Positions 10,231 to 17,261 of a stretch of DNA of 40,382 nucleotides are shown piece after piece (position 1 is the stretch's first letter; every line of letters begins with the position of its first letter). The translations under genes and the position numbers were made by a program. The notes beneath the pieces were generated by a model. The model did not search any database, was not told the origin of the DNA, and saw only the letters and a list, made by a program, of their open reading frames with translations. Origin of the DNA: Chara braunii (lineage: Eukaryota > Streptophyta > Charophyceae > Charales > Characeae); contig BFEA01000183.1 in assembly GCA_003427395.1 (NCBI GenBank), forward strand, positions 1,635,785 to 1,676,166. The letters are read 5' to 3'.

Positions 10231-10758
10231 NNNNNNNNNNNNNNNNNNNNNNNNNNNNNNNNNNNNNNNNNNNNNNNNNNNNNNNNNNNNNNNNNNNNNN
10301 NNNNNNNNNNNNNNNNNNNNNNNNNNNNNNNNNNNNNNNNNNNNNNNNNNNNNNNNNNNNNNNNNNNNNNNNNNNNNNNNNNNNNNNNNNNNNNNNNNNN
10401 NNNNNNNNNNNNNNNNNNNNNNNNNNNNNNNNNNNNNNNNNNNNNNNNNNNNNNNNNNNNNNNNNNNNNNNNNNNNNNNNNNNNNNNNNNNNNNNNNNNN
10501 NNNNNNNNNNNNNNNNNNNNNNNNNNNNNNNNNNNNNNNNNNNNNNNNNNNNNNNNNNNNNNNNNNNNNNNNNNNNNNNNNNNNNNNNNNNNNNNNNNNN
10601 NNNNNNNNNNNNNNNNNNNNNNNNNNNNNNNNNNNNNNNNNNNNNNNNNNNNNNNNNNNNNNNNNNNNNNNNNNNNNNNNNNNNNNNNNNNNNNNNNNNN
10701 NNNNNNNNNNNNNNNNNNNNNNNNNNNNNNNNNNNNNNNNNNNNNNNNNNNNNNNNNN
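10231..10758. other. Assembly gap (528 N) in G-tract DNA
   Basis: The gap is bordered on the left by runs of 7 and 9 G and on the right by runs of 5 and 8 G. Reading frames reported across it are meaningless. Confidence 0.95.
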
Positions 10759-10811
10759 GGGGGAAGGTTGCACGGGAGGAGGATCGGAGTCGGGGGGGGA
10801 GCGGGATCAGA

Positions 10812-10940
10812 GTCGCGACAAGAAGAAGAAGAAGAAGAAGAAGAAGAAGGTAAGAAGAAGGAAAGAACGAAGAGAAAGAAGAAGAAGAAAAAGATAATTG
10901 GAAGAAGAGGAAGAAGAAAAAAAGAAAAAAAAAAAAAATT
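10812..10940. repeat. (GAA)n-type purine microsatellite
   Basis: Near-pure AAG/GAA triplets at about 10,819-10,850, then degenerate purine sequence ending in an A run. No gene. Confidence 0.8.
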
Positions 10941-10979
10941 GTCGTCGATTACTTATCTGCGCCGTGGAACAGCGACGGA

Positions 10980-11160
10980 GATGACGAGGATGACGTGGCG
11001 CAACGACGAGGACGACGAGCACGGCGACGACGATGACGTGGCGCGATGACGACGATTTCGACGATGACGATGATGACGTGCCACGGCGATGACGTTCTCG
11101 ACGATGATGACGTGGCACGGCGACGATGATGACGATGACGATGATGACGTGGCACGGCGA
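10980..11160. repeat. GACGATGATGACGTGGC minisatellite
   Basis: Imperfect units of about 35-40 bases built from GACGA/GATGA triplets plus the phrase TGACGTGGC, which is exact at 10,991, 11,034, 11,108 and 11,145, with a variant TGACGTGCC at 11,074. TGACGTGG is a known plant bZIP-type (C-box/G-box hybrid) site; use here is inferred. Confidence 0.7.
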
Positions 11161-11191
11161 CGAAGCAGGGTGGGTCGGGCGGGTTCGAACC

Positions 11192-11203
11192 GCTCCGATA
11201 CCA
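11192..11203 (-). other. Primer binding site of insertion I (tRNA 3'-end complement)
   Basis: On the minus strand this reads TGGTATCGGAGC, one base from the common initiator-Met-type site TGGTATCAGAGC, one base inside the inferred LTR end. On the + strand the complement extends to a tRNA-like T-arm, GGTTCGAACC at 11,182-11,191, so more than 20 bases resemble a tRNA 3' end finishing in CCA. Confidence 0.6.
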
Positions 11204-11204
11204 G

Positions 11205-11686
11205 TGTAACGAGCGCGAGGCTGAGGGAGACGGGGAGAGCCGAGGGAGAGGGGAGAGAGAGGGAGAGAGTGAGAGCACACACACACACTCACTCACTCGA
11301 CACGACTGAGGGTCGGACGCAGACACAGTGGCAAGGACACAAAGTCGAAGTCATGGATTCCGCATTGCCGAAAACAGGAGCAAGTCACACTGAGTACGAG
11401 TACAGCAGCTGAAACTGGTACGAGACTGGTTGCCCGTACTGTACAGGGAACCAGTATAAGTGTCGTGACACGTACGTACCAGGGGCATCTCTGCAAAAGC
11501 CCCGAGGGCAGAACTGAAAAATGCGGTATTTGAAAGTGGCGCCCGAATTGTAGCATAGCGCCAGTTGTCCAAAATCCGATGGTACCAAAGGAGGGGTTTG
11601 GAAAAAGGGTGCCAGGCCAAAAACGTGATGTAGGAAAAACAGCAACAAAATAGGACAGGGGTCGAGCCCTGGCGGAGTCCGTAACA
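11205..11686 (-). repeat. LTR-like end of insertion I
   Basis: 482 bp beginning TGTAACGAGC and ending GTCCGTAACA on the + strand, TG...CA in form, bounded inside by the primer binding site and outside by the CCGCA target duplication. No second copy is visible in the window. Confidence 0.6.
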
Positions 11687-12007
11687 CCGCAGGTCAAGCA
11701 CACACACTTGTTTGTATGCAGGTACCCAAACCGCATCAGGTCCAAGGGAGAAGTCTGCAACTGTACAATCCGGGCCTTGAGATGTGAGTCAATCTGGATG
11801 ACTAGGGGAAAGGCACCCGAGGCCAGACAGCCTCGACGACTGCTACTTAAGGCTGGCCTCGAGCGAGTCAACCATTCAGTCTTGCTATGCTGCTTTGACG
11901 CTGGCTCGACTTTGGCTAGACGCTGGCTACGTGCTGGCTGTGCACAGGCGCTGCGGGCGACAGCACGAGGTGGAGGCAGCATGCTGGCGCTTTTTCAGTG
12001 CGCCACG

Positions 12008-12310
12008 CTATGCTGACGTGGCGCTGCCTCTGGTATATGTGGCGCTGCCTCTGGTATATGTGGCGCTGCCTCTGGTCTACGTGGCATGCTGACGTGGCGC
12101 TGCCTCTGGTCTACGTGGCATGCTGACGCAACGCTGCCTCTGGTATATGTGGTGCTGCCTCTGGTCTACGTGGCATGCTGACTTGTTGCTGCCTCTGGTA
12201 TATGTAGCGCTGTTTCCTATCTACGTGGCATGCTTATGTGGCGCTGCCTCTGATCTATGTGGCGCTGCTCCTGGTCTACGTGGCGCTGCTACTGGTCTAC
12301 ATTGATGATG
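12008..12310. repeat. Minisatellite of TCTACGTGGCATGCTGACGTGGCGCTGCC-type units
   Basis: Short units alternate GCTGCCTCTGGT with TCTACGTGGCATGC or TATATGTGGC. About seven ACGT cores occur in 300 bases, including two exact TGACGTGGC (12,014 and 12,090). The unit number differs from the sister LTR at 39,305-39,545. Frames inside are artefacts of the repeat. Confidence 0.75.
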
Positions 12311-12487
12311 TGGCAAATGCCACCTGTGTCGATTGCTGATGTGGCATTGTCCACGCTGTCTACATGAGGTGACTGGTTGCGAGGAGGAGGAAGATCGGGA
12401 TCTGTGGATGTAGGGAATCGGGTACTCACCTGAGGTTGACTTCGTCACTGGAAATCTACTGTGTCTTCTGAGTCTTCATGAGATAAA

Positions 12488-12501
12488 GTGCCACGTGGCA
12501 C
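12488..12501. promoter_or_regulatory. Perfect 14-bp G-box palindrome in LTR A
   Basis: GTGCCACGTGGCAC is its own reverse complement and contains CACGTG, the plant G-box bound by bZIP and bHLH factors. It is kept unchanged in the sister LTR at 39,723-39,736. Confidence 0.6.
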
Positions 12502-12523
12502 TATTGTGTGTGATCAAGAATAT

Positions 12524-12839
12524 TGTTACGATCCTGGTCATTCCCAAAGTGCAAATTCACAATGAAAGACAATGCCACCCAATTGCGAAAGAAATGAAAA
12601 CACTTGCAAAGAGATAGAGACCAGAGAAGAGGGAAAGAAGAAGAAGAAGAAGAAGAAGAAGAAGAAGAAGAAGAAGAAGAAAATGTACACCAGCAAGACC
12701 AATGACAAATCCCCCCTTCTCTCTCCACCTTCCTCCTCCTCCTTAACCTCTCCAATCTTATTCTTCTTCCCAATAATAATAATAACAATGAGTGGATGAA
12801 CCAGAATCAATATCCGAAGTTCCCTCTTACTGCTGACTC

Positions 12840-12928
<89 letters not shown>

Positions 12929-14015
12929 GTCCACCATAGCTATGGCTTCCCTCCTTCTTCCTCCTCTCACATGCCTAGGCTATGGCGGACTACTGAGGGC
13001 CCTGCCCTCCTGTCCAAAGGACAACCCAAAGAAGCTATGGCGCTGCACTCCTGTCCACAGGACAACCCAAAGCAGCTATGCCGCTGCTGACTATTCCGCC
13101 ATGCCTGACTCTGCCTCGAGCTTCCTTGGTGCAGCACTACCCCAACTGGGGCCTTCCAGATGCAGTGCCCAACAAGGTGATGAAGATGGTGTCCACCATA
13201 GCCAGGTAGGTGCCTCGCCACTCTCATAGCCAGGTAGGTGCCTCGCCACTCTCCTCCTTCGCCCCCTTCTTCCTCCTCCTCAGGCTGGGCTGCTCGCCAT
13301 AGCCAGGCTGAGCTCCCAGCTGCCCTTCACCTCCAGGCAGCGCTGCACCAGTCCAGTGCTTCGCTCAGCAGCATGTCGCCAATCCTTGCATACCGCAAAT
13401 GAGGAGCTACTTGCTCCTCCGGAAGATGTAGCGGCCTACTGGCCTCTTGGGCGGTGACTTCCTAGGCCAAGCGGCCTCCCAGCAACCGGTACCTCCTCCC
13501 TTTCGGAGGGAAACATCATTGCAGGCTCTGCTATCGTCCGGACAGGCCCTAGACCCGGGCTACTTGGACTGGTACCGGCCTACCTCTATCCTACCGCTAC
13601 TGGGCCTCCAAAAATGCCAACTTTTTGTCTTTTCTGCTCGGCCTCCAGTACCCGACACTCCTACCACTACTTGAGTGGTACCGGCCTACCTGCTACTTGA
13701 GTGTTTTTCCCCGCTGCTCTAAGTGCCGCGGGCCTACCCCCGCTATTTGAGTGTTTTCCCTGCTGCAACCCTCAAAGTCACGGCCACAGGTAAGTACCGG
13801 CCCTGCGGGGCCTTTCAACCAACAAGTACCATTGCGGGTCACACACACACTCAGCCGACAAGCACTCAGACAGACATGCAAACCAGCAGGCACGCACACA
13901 CACACAGACTTGGAAACCACAGCAGAATGCAGGAATCTCAGCAAGGCATTCATTCCAGCGGCAAATCCCAGAAATCAGCAGTGTTCTCAGTCTGTGTTTT
14001 TGGCGGGTCATTACA
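12524..14015 (-). mobile_element. Solo LTR, family D, copy 2 (inverted)
   Basis: 1,492 bp, TGTTACGATCC...GGGTCATTACA on the + strand, the reverse complement of 6,960-8,408 with scattered differences. It is flanked by ATAT at 12,520-12,523 and 14,016-14,019. The uninterrupted site has one ATAT at 39,755-39,758, which proves insertion into LTR A. No internal region is present, so the parent element probably deleted itself by LTR-LTR recombination. On the + strand a CAGGTAAGTACC string (about 13,787) resembles a splice donor, but this is antisense to the LTR. Confidence 0.87.
12839..12928. repeat. (CAA)30 microsatellite
   Basis: Thirty uninterrupted CAA triplets within LTR D copy 2. Copy 1 has only an ATTGTTATG remnant at the matching place (about 8,107), so the tract expanded in this copy. 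Confidence 0.95.
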
Positions 14016-14231
14016 ATATACTTATTGATGATGTGGAGTGGGTAGAAGCCTGGAGAAGGAGAGGGATGTGAAGGGTTTATTACTGTGTGATCTCTCTTCC
14101 TCTCCTTTGTCTATTCCCCCTCCACTCTCTTCTTTTGATGGTAATAAGATACTGTTTGAGATACCACTTCACGATTTGGAGACTATGATGCAGACAATGA
14201 GACTACTGTTGTTTGACGACTTCTGAGTACC
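14016..14231 (+). repeat. LTR A, 5' copy, piece 3
   Basis: Matches 39,755-39,976 of the 3' LTR apart from a short indel near the start (ATTGATGATG against ATTATCATTGATGATG). It ends in GTACC, the left target duplication of element 2. Confidence 0.85.
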
Positions 14232-15521
14232 TGTTACATGCCCCGTTGGGCGATGTACATAGAAACCGAGGATCCAGAATGTGATAAAAAGGACTGAATG
14301 GACAATGCAGTGCAAGTAGAATCTCAACAAGCAATGTGCATTCTAATACATACAAAATGGTGCTGAATAGCGCAGGGAAGACTTAGATACAAATCCTGAC
14401 CTGACCGGGACTGACCTCATCCACGTAGTATAAGATAGCGAAGCAGAATGCTAGAATGCTAATGACTAGCCCAATCAATGTTTGAACGCAGACCAAACAT
14501 ACATCGTATCCATCACAAAGTGTGAAGGAGCCTGGCGCTGTACACAGGAAGAAAGCGCCAGGTCCAGACATACGCAGACGAAGAGGAGGGGATCAGATGA
14601 AGAGAGGGGGAGAGATGGGAATGTCGTAACACCAAGTCTTTGTCACAAGTCCCAAATAATCCCTCGTCGTAATGTCTGAAGCCCAAAGTCGAGTCTGGAT
14701 CCAATGTCACCAAGCTCTCTCTCTCTCACTCTTTTCTCGTAGTTTGCAGATGCAGTGAAGTTAGATAAGGAGAGGGTGAGAGGGAGATGGTGGACTGAGA
14801 GGAGGAAGAAGAAGAACTCTCTCTCTGTCACGAGCCAGATACTAACCTGTGAAGTTGGCTCTGTGCTGCAGGTACCTCGAAGACGAAGCTGGAGCAATGG
14901 CGCTGCAGGTAAGTACTCCTGGCCTCCGCCCAATCTCTCTCTCTCTAGTGCTATCCTAGCTATGGCGCCCAACGCTGAAGACTACAGCTACCTACTGCGC
15001 CCAGCGCTGAAGACTAATGCTAACGCTACTACTACTCCTGCAGCGCTCCCTCCAGAGTGCTGCTGCCGAATCCTGAAGACTACTGATTGCCTCCTGCCTC
15101 CCCCTGAAGTGCATGGGAAGTCCCTATGTACTACCTCGGCCTGCCTCCTGACNGCCTGTAGGGCGAGCCAGGCCGAGGAGGCTGCTCTTGCCAATGCTGA
15201 AGTGTGCCAGGGGCTGGCGCTGCAGCCTCTGCCGAGGCTGTCGTGGGAACAGGCCAAGAATAGCCTGTTCCCGAAACCCTGGTTCGGTGCCTGAGTTTCA
15301 GGGCCCGTCGTTCTGATGAACGACCGAAAATGGCCCTTCGCTTCAGGCTAAAAAGGCTATTGCCATTTTTAGTCTGAAACGACACAGGGTCTGTAGGCCC
15401 CTGTTTTTTAGGCTTTCGGGCTGAACAGACACGGGGCCTGTAGGCCCTGGTTTTCACGCTTTCAGCCTGAGGGACGCAGGGCCTGGAAAATGGCCCTCGT
15501 GTGCAGGCGCAGCATGTAACA
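14232..15521 (-). repeat. LTR B, 3' copy of element 2
   Basis: 1,290 bp, TGTTACATGCCCC...GCATGTAACA on the + strand. Its partner is 21,832-21,972 plus 31,334-32,504. The site CAGG at 14,373-14,376 marks where element 3 interrupts the partner. Identity is uneven: the first 145 bases differ at about 6% of positions, the last 750 at only about 1% (hand count). One ambiguous base is at 15,153. Confidence 0.87.
14825..15297 (+). other. Splice-like signals and a small frame antisense within LTR B
   Basis: On the + strand, TACTAAC (about 14,840) and CTGCAG before GTACC resemble a branch point and acceptor. CAGGTAAGT at about 14,905 matches a consensus donor, and CTCTCTCTAG follows about 40 bases later. 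A 110-codon frame starts at the ATG at 14,962 and ends at 15,294; it is Ala- and Cys-rich and unrecognised. The arrangement is repeated in the other LTR copy (31,803-32,257), as expected for LTRs. It may be a captured gene fragment; I do not claim a functional gene. Confidence 0.3.
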
Positions 15522-15540
15522 CCGCCCCCTCCTTATGAAG
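15522..15540 (-). other. Polypurine tract of element 2
   Basis: On the minus strand AAGGAGGGGGCGG directly precedes the 3' LTR start TGTTACATG. This is the expected plus-strand primer for reverse transcription. Confidence 0.75.
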
Positions 15541-15931
15541 TCAAGCCAGGGCGAGAGCGGAGCCGACGATCTGAAGGTGGAACCTGGACGCGGGCGCGAC
15601 GTGGAGCCGAAGAGACCGGCTTGCCTTGCATCTTGCGTTCGTAGCGTGCGAGAACGTCTGGAGCTGTTGCTTGAAGTTCCGCACGGGTCAACCAACGGTC
15701 AGCTTGGTGTGTCAAGTATGCAAAATGCACCAAATACTCGGTTGGCCTGTTGTCGTAGCGTCGCTGGGAGATGATGTCGCCGACCTCCTGAAAACCGTCC
15801 ATAGAGGGTGGGTCTTACGAACGTCTCCCGAGAAAATCGTCATGTTCCGCTGGCGTGTAAAGAGCCAACTTGGAGCAATGAAAGACTGGGTAGACGGGCA
15901 AGTGGGCGGGCACCTGAATCGTGAAGAGTTC
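15533..15931 (-). pseudogene. Element 2 pol C-terminus: chromodomain-like tail
   Basis: Chromovirus integrases end in a chromodomain-like module that can guide integration to particular chromatin. On the minus strand the frame reads FTIQVPAHLPVYPVFHCSKL from about 15,925, then a TAA near 15,814, then SMDGFQEVGDIISQRRYDNR and EYLVHFAYLTHQADRWLTRA to a stop just before the polypurine tract. The E-x-L-V-x-F ... W-L/F arrangement is that of the chromovirus tail in elements 3 and 4. It should follow the integrase core directly but is separated from it by the inverted segment at about 15,932-16,226. Confidence 0.75.
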
Positions 15932-16226
15932 GAGCACGGCTCGCCGGTCACTTCACCATTGGACACTATCACTCCACGAACGGCCGAGAGCGACGACCAT
16001 CTTCTTTTCTTGCGTCGGATGCAAGAGCTTCTTGTCAAGGCACGCGACCAGATGGCTAAGACGCAGCAGCGCATGAGCCAGCAGGCCAATCGCCAGCGTC
16101 TTCCTTGCCCATTCCACGCAGGCGACCTCGTTTGGGTTTCCGCAGCGGAATTCAGCCTTGAACAAGACATCTCTCGCAAGCTCCTCCCGAAATGGATGGG
16201 GCCTTGGCCGATCGTAGCACCCGCTG
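15932..16226 (+). pseudogene. Inverted piece of element 2 integrase
   Basis: On the + strand this stretch encodes HGSPVTSPLD, then LLVKARDQMAKTQQRM and FHAGDLVWVSAAEFSLEQDI, ending GPWPIVAPAG. That is exactly the integrase C-terminal part missing from the minus-strand frame between ...HPAIGISPF (ending near 16,227) and FTIQVPAHL (starting near 15,925). The segment has therefore flipped in place. Junctions are estimated to within about 10 bases. Confidence 0.8.
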
Positions 16227-17261
16227 GAAAGGTGATATCCCGATAGCCGGGTGGATGGAAGAGTTGTAGGCCAACTCGACATCCGACAGCCGCTCAACCC
16301 AGTCCTTCTGGTCAGGACGAATGAGAGTGAGAAGGAGAACCTGTGCGGTCTGGTGCGTCCTCTCCATTTGGCCATCGGTCTGAGGGTGGCGAGCTGAACT
16401 GGGCTTGAGAGATGAGCCCCATCGCTTGATGAGCGCCAACCAAAAATCGGACATGAACCGAATGTCGCGGTCGCAGACGATTTCCTTGGGGTAACCCTTG
16501 GTTCGAATCCAACCGGCGTAGAGAACCTCGGCCAACTCCGGTGCCTTGGCATGATAGCCGCAAGGCAAAAACATGGCAAACTTGGTAAGTCGGTCGACCA
16601 CCGTGAAAATCCCATCCACGCCGGTCTTGTGCTTGGGGAACGGGCCGGTGATGTCCATGGCAATCGCTTCCCTTCGCCTCAATGGGACTGGTAATGGTCG
16701 TAACTCGCCGTATGGACGATGGTTGCGGGATTTGCAGCATCGGCAAACCTCGCAGGACTCGCAATAGCGTGTGACGTCGCCGAGAAGGCCGGGCCACCAA
16801 AATCGCTCACGAAGTTGGACAATCGTGCGATTGACTCCAAAGTGTCCGGTGGCGGGAGCATCGTGGAACTCGCCAAGAAGCCGTGTACGCAAGTGAGGAT
16901 CACTTGGTACGCAAAGAAGGTCCTTCCCCCGCGTGTGGACAAGCAAGTACCCCTCTTGGATCCGGTAGTGAGAAGGCGGTGGATTAGGAGAGGAGCAATT
17001 CGTGTACTTGTCGCGAAACTCGGGGTCGGCTTTGTAGCCGCAGATGAAGCTGTTCCGCAGGTCATCGTCGATCTCGAAGGTTGAGTAGACTGCGGTACAG
17101 TGATCCGGACGTCGTGAAAGAGCATCTGCAAAACGGTTCGACTTCCCGGGAATGTGATCGGGAAAGAAGTCGAACTGGTCAATGAAAGCCATCCATCGAG
17201 CGATGGTGCTGTTGACGGTGTCTTGGGTCTTATAGAAGAGTAACGGATTGTTGTCCGTTAC
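16227..17261 (-). pseudogene. Element 2 RNase H end and integrase core
   Basis: Integrase inserts the DNA copy into the genome. The minus frame from 17,192 begins in the RNase H/integrase connection (IPGKSNRFADALSRRPD) and contains the zinc-binding HHCC module (FHDAPATGHF ... CESCEVC, residues about 109-147). The catalytic triad follows: D180 in MDITGPFP, D241 in IVCDRD and E277 in TDGQMER, with the normal 35-residue spacing between the last two. The frame is changed relative to the RT part near 17,262. Past residue 322 it runs into the inverted segment, so the last 24 residues are not native. The catalytic core looks intact but the gene does not. Confidence 0.85.

Larger units (their letters stand above)
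9034..11686 (-). mobile_element. Insertion I: LTR-type element, incomplete or unresolved
   Basis: The segment begins TGTTGATGG, ends CCGTAACA and is flanked by exact CCGCA repeats at 9,029-9,033 and 11,687-11,691. The uninterrupted sister LTR has a single CCGTA at 38,987-38,991, so the insertion limits are firm. The right end looks like an LTR on the minus strand (11,205-11,686) followed by a primer binding site. However, the left end does not repeat that LTR, so this is a truncated or non-autonomous element, or part of it is hidden in the 528-base gap. I see no gag or pol. One ambiguous base is at 9,267. Confidence 0.7.
11692..12523 (+). repeat. LTR A, 5' copy, piece 2
   Basis: Corresponds to about 38,992-39,758 of the intact 3' LTR, roughly 96% identical by eye. 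It contains the ACGTGG minisatellite and the G-box palindrome. It ends ...GAATAT, where the last ATAT is the target duplication of the nested solo LTR D. Confidence 0.85.

Noticed and set aside
10123-11049. Long frames across 10,231-10,758
   Set aside because: They consist mainly of unknown residues over an assembly gap plus GAA repeats.
11182-11203. A tRNA gene ending in CCA
   Set aside because: Only the T-arm and acceptor 3' strand are present, there is no upstream cloverleaf, and nuclear tRNA genes do not encode CCA. A primer binding site read in reverse explains it.
10807-11326. Minus-strand Ser/Arg/Val-rich frames opposite the GACGATGATG minisatellite
   Set aside because: All frames of this repeat are open because of its triplet structure; there is no domain and no codon signal.
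12008-12310. Val-Ala-Leu-Pro-Leu-Val-Tyr repeat protein in LTR A
   Set aside because: It is a translation of the ACGTGG minisatellite; unit number changes between the two LTRs shift the frame.
14982-15260. Minus-strand Cys/Ser-rich frame in LTR B, repeated in the other LTR copy
   Set aside because: Repetition in both LTR copies is automatic and gives no evidence of selection; no domain is recognised.
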